36,915 nucleotides of DNA from positions 1 to 36,915 of the forward strand of contig QYYE01000005.1 of NCBI GenBank assembly GCA_003589585.1, written 5' to 3'. The notes under the pieces were generated by a model. It worked only from the letters and a program-made list of their open reading frames with translations, was not told the origin of the DNA and ran no database searches. Below, in pieces: positions 22,779 through 30,281 of the stretch. The DNA comes from Candidatus Bathyarchaeota archaeon (lineage in GTDB: Archaea > Thermoproteota > Bathyarchaeia > Bathyarchaeales > Bathycorpusculaceae). The translations under genes were made by a program, and so were the position numbers. Position 1 is the first letter of the stretch. Each line of letters starts with the position of its first letter.

Positions 22779-22851
22779 TAGCCCGGGAGAGATTCGAACT
22801 CTCGTCAAGGGCTCCAGAGGCCCCTATGCTTGACCGCTACACCACCGGGCT
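22779..22851 (-). tRNA. tRNA-Gln, anticodon CTG
   Basis: A complete 73-nt cloverleaf. The acceptor stem AGCCCGG pairs with CCGGGCT, then discriminator A. The D stem is GTGT/GCAT, and the anticodon stem GGGGC/GCCCT holds loop CTCTGGA, giving anticodon CTG (reads CAG). The variable loop is TGAC, and the T arm is GAGAG-TTCGAAT-CTCTC. CCA is not encoded, and no intron is present. A TATA-like AAAGTTATAATGG lies about 30-40 bp upstream (near 22880-22892). Confidence 0.95.
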
Positions 22852-22886
22852 TCAAACACACAGAAACATGGTTCACCATTATAACT

Positions 22887-23108
22887 TTAACGTTGCGCCG
22901 CTTCCCGCCCTTCCTTCTCCATCAAAGCTTCACGGACACAGTAGCATTCTTGGCAGACCCTGCTATAGTCCTCACAGCACCACAGCGTATCAACAATCGG
23001 GTCTTTGTTTTGGGCATGCCTGGTTGAGCAGAAAATCTTAGACGGGTAATCATACGAGTTATGGGCGTCGCAGTTGCCACAGCACTTGAGAGTTTTTGCG
23101 TTTTTCAT
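22887..23108 (-). CDS. 73-residue Cys-rich protein downstream of deoxyhypusine synthase
   Basis: ATG 23108 follows a clear ribosome-binding site (AGAGGTG, 7 bases away). That site overlaps the last codons of deoxyhypusine synthase, and the ATG lies 3 bp past that gene's stop, so the two form an operon. Cysteines occur in pairs: LKCCGNCDAH, FCSTRH, LWCCEDY and VCQECYC. This suggests one or two zinc sites. The tail is charged (REALMEKEGREAAQR). The function is unknown; the coupling to hypusine synthesis may be informative. Confidence 0.7.
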   Translation of the reverse strand: MKNAKTLKCCGNCDAHNSYDYPSKIFCSTRHAQNKDPIVDTLWCCEDYSRVCQECYCVREALMEKEGREAAQR

Positions 23109-23111
23109 TTT

Positions 23112-24137
23112 TCAACACCTCTGCTCCAAGAGCCTTTCACGTTCAAGAAAAGGCACGCGCCTAAAGTCCTCACCAAGCCGCTCCGTCACAGAAGCAACCA
23201 TAAACGGAAAAACCATCAACGCATCCCCAATAACCATGACTTGATTGGCTTGTCCCTTAATTTTACCCCAGCTAACCGCCTCCTCTAACGTTGAACCCGA
23301 CAAACCGCCAATTTCAGGACGATCCATGGTGATTACAACCCCGTAATCTAAGCCCTTTTTAGATGCAAGCGCCGCCGACTGGATTGTATTTCTTGGCACT
23401 CCGCCGCCAATTACGACCATGCCGTTTTTTGGTGATTTACTGCAGATTCCAGAGATTGTTGGAACATCCTTGAAGGCGTCCAATTGAAGAATTGGTTTTT
23501 TGTTTTGCTGAGAGGAGTGAAGCCAATGGATAAAGCCGAACTCTGAGTCTCTAACGGCTGGTAAAAATATGGGCACGTTCTCCTCGTAGGCTGCTCGCAG
23601 GATAGAGTTGGGGTCTTTGAGGCATTTGCCTATTTCCCATGTGAACTCGTTTGAAGACAAGCTCTCGCCCTTGTGTTTGGCAGCTATGTTATCGTACATT
23701 TCTGAAAGCTGGTAATCCAACCGCACGTAATCTTCTTCGGTTACAAAAACATCGTATATGCGGAAGATATGATGCTTGTATAGTTCATGGTCGCTCACGA
23801 CGCAGCTGCCTTTATAGTGATGCCCACCTACTGCTTCAATGGCGTCATGGACCATGCTGGCGCCTGTACAGACAACCACATCCACAAACCGTTTTCTTAT
23901 CAAATCAGCAACTAACGTGCGCATGCCCGCTGGTATGACCGCGCCTGAAAGCGCCAAAAAAACAGTGCACTCAGGGTCGCTTATCATGTTCTCATAGATA
24001 TCGCACGCTGTAGCTAATCGACCAGCGCCTAAGGACCCTGAATTCTTGAATTGCTGCATCAGTTGGTCAACGGTTAATTTCTTGGAAATTTTAATGTGGA
24101 CAACAGGGTCTTGGAGATAATCTTTTCTTTCAATCAA
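23112..24137 (-). CDS. Deoxyhypusine synthase
   Basis: This NAD-dependent enzyme transfers the aminobutyl group of spermidine to a lysine of aIF5A. 341 residues; family motifs include GSLGAGRLATACDIYENM, VFLALSGAVIPAGMR, VVVCTGASMVHDAIEAVGGHHYKG, DEXY-type segment, FLPAVRDSEFG, VVIGGGVPRN and GSTLEEAVSWGKI. The last contains the catalytic lysine (Lys292), so the enzyme should be active. The start is a TTG at 24137. The TATA box CATATAAAG (complement of 24167-24175) predicts a transcript beginning near 24145, so the leader is very short. It is followed by the 73-residue Cys-rich gene. Confidence 0.95.
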   Translation of the reverse strand: MIERKDYLQDPVVHIKISKKLTVDQLMQQFKNSGSLGAGRLATACDIYENMISDPECTVFLALSGAVIPAGMRTLVADLIRKRFVDVVVCTGASMVHDAIEAVGGHHYKGSCVVSDHELYKHHIFRIYDVFVTEEDYVRLDYQLSEMYDNIAAKHKGESLSSNEFTWEIGKCLKDPNSILRAAYEENVPIFLPAVRDSEFGFIHWLHSSQQNKKPILQLDAFKDVPTISGICSKSPKNGMVVIGGGVPRNTIQSAALASKKGLDYGVVITMDRPEIGGLSGSTLEEAVSWGKIKGQANQVMVIGDALMVFPFMVASVTERLGEDFRRVPFLERERLLEQRC

Positions 24138-24165
24138 ATTTTTTACGCCTTGGCAGTATATTTGG

Positions 24166-24175
24166 CTTTATATGA
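24166..24175 (-). promoter_or_regulatory. TATA box of deoxyhypusine synthase gene
   Basis: TCATATAAAG on the minus strand, about 30 bp from the TTG start, consistent with a nearly leaderless mRNA. Confidence 0.45.
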
Positions 24176-24271
24176 AATAGCTTTTTCTGTAATCAAGCGG
24201 AGAAAATTTAGGCAGCTAAATTGATAAGAGCCCTCGCAATAAATTAATAGAAGAGTTTAGAGGTTGAAGAA

Positions 24272-25357
24272 ATGAACCGTTTTGAAAAGCGCCGAAAGAA
24301 AGCTCAAGAGCTAATGGCAAAACAAGAAGTTGTCGCCCTTCAGGTTACAAGCAGAGAGAACTACTATTACCTAACAGGCGATGTCAGAAACGTGGCTAGA
24401 TTGTTTTTGCCACAAGAGGGAGAACCAACCATTATCGTTTTTGACGAGGAAGTGGAAGCAGCAGCGAAAAACTCAGGAATCCCTGACGTCAGGGGCTGGC
24501 GTACACCGGCACAGCTAATGCAAATCTTCTTCCAACTGGTCAAAACTCATAGTGTTGCAGAGAAAAAAGTGGGTTTTTGCACTCATTCAAACCCTGGCTT
24601 TCTAGTTTACAAGTTTTTGAGGTCTAATCCTAAAATGAAAGTCATTGAGAACGAGGAAGTTTTAATGCACTTGCGGTACTCAAAGGATGAAGAAGAATTA
24701 GAAGCCATGAAAAAGGCAGCTGAAGTAGCGGCTAAAGGAGTAAGCGCTGCCATATCCGCAGTCAAGCCAGGCGTCACCGAGATTGAGGTTGCAGGTGAAG
24801 CGGAGTATGCCATGCGAAGGGCTGGGGCTATGCGGTATGGCTCGAGCACTTTTGTGGATAGTGGTCCCCACTCGATTTACTTGCACGGTGGGACAACAAA
24901 GCGCAAAATAGAGAACGGTGATTTGGTTGTGGTTGACGTGCACCCAGTTGTTGACATGTACTCATCAGACTGCGCTAGAACCATTGTTTGCGGAGAAGCC
25001 TCTCAGAAGCAAAAAGAGCTTATCCAGACCTATGCTGACATCCAAAAAACCATAGTTCAAAGTATAAAGCCAGGCTGGTTAGTTAGTCAAGTAACTAAAG
25101 CGTTTACGGAAGCCTTCACTGCCAAAGGATATGGCGATATCTGGATTCCTGGTCCGGTGCATGGTGTGGGATTAGAGTTTGAAGAGTGGCCTCATCCGAG
25201 CCATTATTTTGGTCATGGGCAATTGGAGATTGGTGGCAACTGGACTCTGGCTATAGGTCACTCAATTTTACCTGTCAAGAATGTTGGCGGAGTAAAGATT
25301 GAGGACACAATCCAAGTTACGTCAGAAGGAGGCAAGAGTTTAACAAAAACAGATTAA
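24272..25357 (+). CDS. M24 family (pita-bread) protein, altered metal site
   Basis: 361 residues with the two-domain form of Xaa-Pro aminopeptidase/prolidase: an N-terminal creatinase-like domain (to about 125) and a C-terminal pita-bread domain. Asp222 (VVVDVHP), Asp233 (SSDCART), His297 (GPVHGVGLEF) and Glu344 (GGVKIEDTI) fit the metal-binding pattern. The fifth ligand, normally Glu in 'TIEPG', is replaced (TLAIGHSI, Gly329), and the 'VHE' His after the first His is Glu (FEEWP). It may therefore be a one-metal enzyme, or have another hydrolytic or binding role. The ATG follows AGAGGTTGAAGAA. No operon partner is visible. Confidence 0.88.
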   Translation: MNRFEKRRKKAQELMAKQEVVALQVTSRENYYYLTGDVRNVARLFLPQEGEPTIIVFDEEVEAAAKNSGIPDVRGWRTPAQLMQIFFQLVKTHSVAEKKVGFCTHSNPGFLVYKFLRSNPKMKVIENEEVLMHLRYSKDEEELEAMKKAAEVAAKGVSAAISAVKPGVTEIEVAGEAEYAMRRAGAMRYGSSTFVDSGPHSIYLHGGTTKRKIENGDLVVVDVHPVVDMYSSDCARTIVCGEASQKQKELIQTYADIQKTIVQSIKPGWLVSQVTKAFTEAFTAKGYGDIWIPGPVHGVGLEFEEWPHPSHYFGHGQLEIGGNWTLAIGHSILPVKNVGGVKIEDTIQVTSEGGKSLTKTD

Positions 25358-25423
25358 GTATCATGCTAAACATTTGTCAACTTTTTAGCCTTTAAATAAT
25401 AGCTCTTATGCAATTTGGGTAAA

Positions 25424-25433
25424 CTTTTATATG
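25424..25433 (+). promoter_or_regulatory. TATA box of small HTH gene
   Basis: CTTTTATATG lies 56 bp before the ATG at 25489. Between them ATAAGT occurs twice (near 25450 and 25473), a possible operator for autoregulation. Confidence 0.4.
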
Positions 25434-25488
25434 TATAGATTTTCGACATAAGTATACCAAAAATAAATTGATATAAGTTGGGTTTAAT

Positions 25489-25800
25489 ATGGCGTTAGTT
25501 GAAGGAAAACCTTTGCCGAGTAAAGAGCTAATAGTTTCCGGTCCGGACGCATTAAAAGTAGCCGAAGCGCTAACTGCAACAACTCTAAAAATGCTTCAGC
25601 TTCTCTCTCAGGAGCGATTAGACGTGTCAACTATTGGCAAACGGTTAAACTTAAGCGAGGCCTACATTAGCGAGCAAGTACGTATGCTTGAAGACTTAAA
25701 ACTTGTAAACGTTAGCTACGAGCGCGGCAAAAGAGGCATCAGAAAAATTTGCGAGGCAGCAGTCGAGAGAATAACAATCGTAACCAAGTATGTTGGATAA
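25489..25800 (+). CDS. ArsR/MarR-like winged-helix regulator
   Basis: 103 residues. The core is a winged helix: TTLKMLQLLSQERLDVSTIG, then KRLNLSEAYISEQVRMLEDL as the recognition helix and KLVNVSYERGKRGIRKICE as the wing. An N-terminal extension (MALVEGKPLPSKELIVSGPD) precedes it. The form is typical of archaeal ArsR-like proteins without metal-binding cysteines. It is transcribed towards, and is convergent with, the compatible-solute genes (70 bp from the phosphatase end). Its target is not visible. Confidence 0.8.
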   Translation: MALVEGKPLPSKELIVSGPDALKVAEALTATTLKMLQLLSQERLDVSTIGKRLNLSEAYISEQVRMLEDLKLVNVSYERGKRGIRKICEAAVERITIVTKYVG

Positions 25801-25870
25801 TTCAGAATTGTCTTCCTGGCTCTTTTTACAGCCGCAAAAAAGGAGTTTTAAGAAAGCATTTCGAAAGTCC

Positions 25871-26650
25871 TTACTTCGTGCATATCAAATTTTTGACTTC
25901 TGCGAGCAATTCAGCCCAAACCTCTTGCAGCCTTTCAGTTTTATCCACAAAGAAAGAACTATCAACCAAGTTTAGCATCGGCAAGTCATTCGACTCATTT
26001 CCAACGCCAAAGGTTTTCAAAGAACCAAACTCCTCTGAAAACAACGCTTTGAGAATAGACACTACCTTTCCCTTATCATGGTTCCCTGTTAACTGGAAGT
26101 ATCGTGCTCCTTGAGCATAGCTTAATCCCCCTTGCTTTATTAGATTTAAAAGAGCTTCTTTTGGTCCATTTAGTATGCGGAAGGGTTCAGTGTACTCTCT
26201 TTGCTTGGCAAGTCTTGCCTGTTCAAGCGGTAAACCAGTATCTTTAGCTACCTCTTCAGCCGTCATATCCCCAAACCCCAATACTGTGCAAGCGCTCATT
26301 TTACTGATTTTCTCTAGCGCCTGTCTGATTGTGGAGTATGCTGTTCCCAATTCAATGACGTCATACTGTTGCGTTTGCTTGGTGAAAATGTTATTTAGCT
26401 TAAAGTAGCCTTTGGGGAGAAAGATTGCTGCGCCGTTTTCTGAGCTAAAGGGGTCTTTTATAGCTAGTTTTTCCCTGTAATATTCAAGTTCAAGCCTTGT
26501 TTTGTTGCTGCAAAAAACTATTCGACCATTCAGTGCTAACAGTTGGTCAATTATCGGCTTAGCTTTCGCAAAGCTGTAATTGTCATCCAAAAGCGTACCG
26601 TCTAGATCGGTAAAGACCACTATCGCAGGTCTATTTTTCAATGGCTGCAT
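25871..26650 (-). CDS. Glucosyl/mannosyl-3-phosphoglycerate phosphatase (HAD-IIB)
   Basis: 259 residues, HAD with a C2-type cap. Motif I VFTDLDGTLLDD (nucleophile Asp15, Asp17), motif II FCSNKTRLEL, Lys in the GNHDKGKVV segment and motif IV FGVGNESNDLPML match the mannosyl-3-phosphoglycerate phosphatase family, as does SSENGAAIFLPKGYF. It would remove phosphate to give glucosylglycerate or mannosylglycerate, a compatible solute. The ATG lies 20 bp inside the upstream synthase gene, so the pair is translationally coupled. The sugar is inferred from the partner enzyme, which looks glucosyl-type. Confidence 0.88.
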   Translation of the reverse strand: MQPLKNRPAIVVFTDLDGTLLDDNYSFAKAKPIIDQLLALNGRIVFCSNKTRLELEYYREKLAIKDPFSSENGAAIFLPKGYFKLNNIFTKQTQQYDVIELGTAYSTIRQALEKISKMSACTVLGFGDMTAEEVAKDTGLPLEQARLAKQREYTEPFRILNGPKEALLNLIKQGGLSYAQGARYFQLTGNHDKGKVVSILKALFSEEFGSLKTFGVGNESNDLPMLNLVDSSFFVDKTERLQEVWAELLAEVKNLICTK

Positions 26651-27818
26651 CTCTTAATTTTTCCCTTAAATCAGGCATAGCAGATATGGTTCGCAGCCAG
26701 TCAGGCAGTTGAGCACTTGTCGGATTTTTCAGGTATCGTCTTCCTGCATTGATTATTACTTCGGATAACGCTTCAACATTTGTCTCCTCTTCATGACGGT
26801 CATAATCAAGAGAATTGCAGATTGCATCAGCGTTGTATTGTCGCACTCTGTCCTGAGCAAATCGCCGGTAAGTCACTTGAAGACTCAACAAGAAAGCTTC
26901 TGAAACATCTATGCCCTCTGTTTCTGTCAAAGTTCGAAGCAGGGTAATGAAGCTGTCTTCAGCGGTCTTCAGCAAAGCTTGCTGGTTAATCTCCTTGTGC
27001 TTGTGTTCAAAGATGCCAAGGTCGACTTCACATATGCGTTTGTTTGAAACATTCCTGTAAAGCTCAGCCAGAATCCCGATTTCTAAACCCCAATCGCTGG
27101 GTATTCTCAGGTTCAAGGCAAGGTCGCTGTATATTGCCATCTCGCCGGAGAGAGGATACCTAAAAGACTGCAAATACCGAATGAACGTAGATCTATGCGA
27201 GAGCTTCTTTTGCATGGCCGCTAACATTGGATTAACAAACAGTCGATATACTCTTCCATAAATTCTTCTTTGCTCAAGGTTTATTCGTGCATAATATCCT
27301 TTGGAAAAGAAGAAATCTAATCTGGGCTCAACTATTGAATAGAGAAGTTTTGTCGGAAGCATTTCATCGTAAGTAACAATATCCGCGTCATGTATCGCAA
27401 TGGCATAAAGATCTAGGGAAGCTATACCTAGAGAAATCCAAAGGTCCTTTCCTTTCCCTTCCAGTCTTGTGACATCAAGACCTTTATCGGCTAACTCCTG
27501 CAATATATTAGAAACTTCAGGTTTGTTACACCAGATAACTTGGCAAGGGATAAGGGACTCTGATGAAATTTTCAATGCCTGATTGTAATCGCTATCGCTT
27601 GTAGCGGAAAGAGCTATGTATATTCGATTTAGGTAATCGCATTTATTGAGGTCACTGATTATTTTTTTCATAGCTGGGCTGGTTAAGTCTTGCCCCATGA
27701 CTGGAATTACAACCCCAGAAGGGTATTTCTCGCTTAATGCTTTCATTCTAGATTTCATGTAGTTGAAAGTCATCGAAAAATCATGAATGCGAGTTATTCT
27801 TCCCTGTTCGATGTCCAC
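26631..27818 (-). CDS. gpgS: Glucosyl-3-phosphoglycerate synthase, GT81-like
   Basis: 395 residues of a GT-A glycosyltransferase. Features that fit GpgS are GKGKDLWISLG (Lys-Gly-Lys nucleotide loop), the metal-binding HDADIVTYDE (DxD), FFFSKGYYARI, GRVYRLFVNPML, PLSGEMAIYSDLALNL and DWGLEIGILAELYRN. It should make glucosyl-3-phosphoglycerate from NDP-glucose and 3-phosphoglycerate. The MpgS (GT55) family has different motifs, but without a search the sugar specificity remains likely rather than certain. The start is GTG 27818 behind GAGGGG. It overlaps the phosphatase gene by 20 bp and is divergent from mscS. Confidence 0.85.
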   Translation of the reverse strand: MDIEQGRITRIHDFSMTFNYMKSRMKALSEKYPSGVVIPVMGQDLTSPAMKKIISDLNKCDYLNRIYIALSATSDSDYNQALKISSESLIPCQVIWCNKPEVSNILQELADKGLDVTRLEGKGKDLWISLGIASLDLYAIAIHDADIVTYDEMLPTKLLYSIVEPRLDFFFSKGYYARINLEQRRIYGRVYRLFVNPMLAAMQKKLSHRSTFIRYLQSFRYPLSGEMAIYSDLALNLRIPSDWGLEIGILAELYRNVSNKRICEVDLGIFEHKHKEINQQALLKTAEDSFITLLRTLTETEGIDVSEAFLLSLQVTYRRFAQDRVRQYNADAICNSLDYDRHEEETNVEALSEVIINAGRRYLKNPTSAQLPDWLRTISAMPDLREKLRDAAIEK

Positions 27819-27920
27819 GTCTGCCCCTCAAATTATTTATCTATAATTTCATGTTTTCGTTAGGTAATATTTATTAGAAATTGGCATATTTATTGTTTTT
27901 TTGTTACCGTCAAAAATATC

Positions 27921-29027
27921 ATGGTAACTCTTCAAAGTGTACGGTCGGCAAAGATGGCAACTCTCGCAGAGATATTTCAGGATTCTTTCCAAATTAACCA
28001 GATTACTAGCGAGTTGATTGCCTCAGCAATTATATTCTCAGTTATAGCTATTATAGGCTGGCTTGCATACTATGCTTTCGGCCGATATTTCTCGTCTTGG
28101 ACTGGGAAAACTAAATCAACCATAGATGACGATATTTTTCATAACATCAGAAACGTTACCGTTTTACTAATCATTGTTTCGGGATTGTACTATACTCTAA
28201 CTTCACTTAGCTTCATCCAACCATACTCCGACTTGGTATATCGAGGATTTATGATAGTGGGAATAATATTGGCCGCTTTCACAGTAACCAGAATCTCAAA
28301 CGTTTTTGCGGATTGGTACATAAAGAGAAACTCTAAAAATGGCAATGGCAACAATCACATCCTCTTCATGCTCAAGAAAATTGTGCAACTAACCGTTTAC
28401 ATCTTGGCATTATTAGCAATCATCCTCTGGGTTTTTAACGTTCAAGACCTGTCTGGACTTGTCGTTGGTTTAGGCGTGGGCGGAATAGCCATAGCATTTG
28501 CCCTTCAAAATACTCTAAGCGACGTTTTCAGCGCATTCTCAATATATTTCGATAGACCCTTTGAAATAGGAGACTTTATTGTTGTTGGAAATAACAGCGG
28601 AACAGTAACCAGTATAGGCGTAAAATCCACAAGAATCAAACTTTTGCAAGGAGAAGAACTAGTCTTATCAAATAAAGAATTAGCCACCGCCCAAGTTCGC
28701 AACTTCAGAAAACTTCAGAAAAGACGCATTACCTTCACAATCGGAGTAACCTACGACACACCTCTCGATAAACTCAAGAGAATTCCCGAGATAATTAAAA
28801 AGATAATTGAAAGTGTAGAGTTAGCGGAGCTTTTTAAGGTTAATTTCACCGAGTTCGGCGATTACAGCCTCAAATTCATGGTTATCTACCATGTTAAAGT
28901 TGCTGATTACGGCTCGTACCTAGATACTCAACAAGCAATTAACTATGCCATCAAAGAAGCATTTGAAAAAGAAGGCATAAACATAGCGTTTCCAACCCAA
29001 ACAATCTATGTCAGTAAAAACGAGTAA
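27921..29027 (+). CDS. mscS: MscS-type mechanosensitive channel
   Basis: 368 residues with about four membrane spans. The pore-lining helix and beta domain carry the signature VGLGVGGIAIAFALQNTLSD (Gly/Ala-rich TM3), FDRPFEIGDFIVVGNNSG and TRIKLLQGEELVLSNKELA. It opens under membrane tension to release solutes during hypo-osmotic shock. The first ATG (27921) is close to the expected transcript start (TATA-like CATATTTATT near 27886), so the mRNA may be leaderless; an internal ATG (27954) is an alternative. It is divergent from the compatible-solute synthase with 102 bp between, so accumulation and release may be co-regulated. Confidence 0.93.
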   Translation: MVTLQSVRSAKMATLAEIFQDSFQINQITSELIASAIIFSVIAIIGWLAYYAFGRYFSSWTGKTKSTIDDDIFHNIRNVTVLLIIVSGLYYTLTSLSFIQPYSDLVYRGFMIVGIILAAFTVTRISNVFADWYIKRNSKNGNGNNHILFMLKKIVQLTVYILALLAIILWVFNVQDLSGLVVGLGVGGIAIAFALQNTLSDVFSAFSIYFDRPFEIGDFIVVGNNSGTVTSIGVKSTRIKLLQGEELVLSNKELATAQVRNFRKLQKRRITFTIGVTYDTPLDKLKRIPEIIKKIIESVELAELFKVNFTEFGDYSLKFMVIYHVKVADYGSYLDTQQAINYAIKEAFEKEGINIAFPTQTIYVSKNE

Positions 29028-29136
29028 AAGACAATGAATAAATCTTGTCTTTAGGTAAATAATGTTTATATCTGCTTTCCATGGGAAATGGTTTGAAAGC
29101 GCATGTGTTTAGTTACGCATAGGAGGGGAAAAACAA

Positions 29137-30174
29137 ATGGTAGAACAAATAGCCGCGGACTTCATCATCAACATAGCGATAATTGCAGTTGCCTTCGTCT
29201 TTCTAAACTGGACAAGCAACATTGTAATAACACATGCGATAAAAGTCTCCTCCATAAGCAAACTGGGTAAAACATCCGTTGGCTTCACCCTAATTGCTCT
29301 ATCAACCACTTTGCCTGAAATGACTGTAGCCTTAATCGCATCATTATCAGGCGGGTCAGCACTCTCCGTGGGAAACGTGCTAGGCTCAAACATTTTCAAT
29401 ATAAGCGTAATTATTGGTTTAGCAGCACTTCTTCTCGCTCTAAAAGGGCTCCTAAGACCAAACAATTCTGGAAGCTCAAATGGACGTAACATTATCCCTT
29501 CATTTGCCAAATCAGAGCTAAGCAGCATTGAGTTTGGACTCTTCATCTCATCCATAGTTCCACTCATACTCATTTACGTGTCGGGAGCAATATGGCTCGT
29601 AGGTCTAATTCTACTAATAATCTTCATAGGTTACATGTATAAACTGTCGAAAGTTAGAATGCCCGCAGAAGAAGAGGAAGAAGTATCAGCCGAAGAGAAA
29701 AGCAAGCTAAAGCGATATGTCATTTTCACCATTGCAGGCGCACTCGGCATAGTGGTGAGCGCAAACTTTCTTGTAAACTCAGCCATCGGAATAGCGGCAT
29801 CTTTGGGAATTTCACAGCAAGTGATCGGTGCAACAATAATTGCTTTTGGCACAAGCTTACCTGAAATGACAATAGGCTTAAAATCTATCTTGAAGGGTCA
29901 TTCGAGCCTTGCGTTTGGCAACCTCATCGGCGCAAGTTTCTTTAACACAACCCTGATTTTGGGAATAACATTCTTTGTGCCAGCACTCATCGGAACGCCT
30001 TTGATATTCAACATAGACGTCTTCCAAAACTTAGTTATATTCTCAATACTAACTAACCTGTTTTTCTGGTACTTCTTGTCTAGAGAAACCATAAGTTGGA
30101 GAGAGGGCGCAATCTTCCTGTTCATATACATCCTGTTTGTTGTAACAACGGTAGGGGCAGGCACAGTTCAATAA
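29137..30174 (+). CDS. CaCA-family Na+/Ca2+ exchanger-like protein
   Basis: 345 residues, about ten membrane spans in two inverted halves. Alpha-1 repeat: GFTLIALSTTLPEMTVALIA followed by GNVLGSNIFNISVIIG. Alpha-2 repeat: GATIIAFGTSLPEMTIGL followed by GNLIGASFFNTTLILG. The acidic Glu of each TLPE/SLPE and the Asn/Ser residues that bind cations are kept. The halves are joined by a charged loop (PAEEEEEVSAEEKSKLKR). It exchanges Ca2+ (or another cation) for Na+ or H+. The start has a strong ribosome-binding site (GGAGGGG). It lies in line with mscS and the antiporter. Confidence 0.92.
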   Translation: MVEQIAADFIINIAIIAVAFVFLNWTSNIVITHAIKVSSISKLGKTSVGFTLIALSTTLPEMTVALIASLSGGSALSVGNVLGSNIFNISVIIGLAALLLALKGLLRPNNSGSSNGRNIIPSFAKSELSSIEFGLFISSIVPLILIYVSGAIWLVGLILLIIFIGYMYKLSKVRMPAEEEEEVSAEEKSKLKRYVIFTIAGALGIVVSANFLVNSAIGIAASLGISQQVIGATIIAFGTSLPEMTIGLKSILKGHSSLAFGNLIGASFFNTTLILGITFFVPALIGTPLIFNIDVFQNLVIFSILTNLFFWYFLSRETISWREGAIFLFIYILFVVTTVGAGTVQ

Positions 30175-30281
30175 GGAACGCCATAGTATTGCTTTACACT
30201 TTGTAAGTAAGGGTTAAGTATGAAAAATCTTAACTACATCTCAAATGCATAATAGCGACAACACAACATGAGGTATAACGC

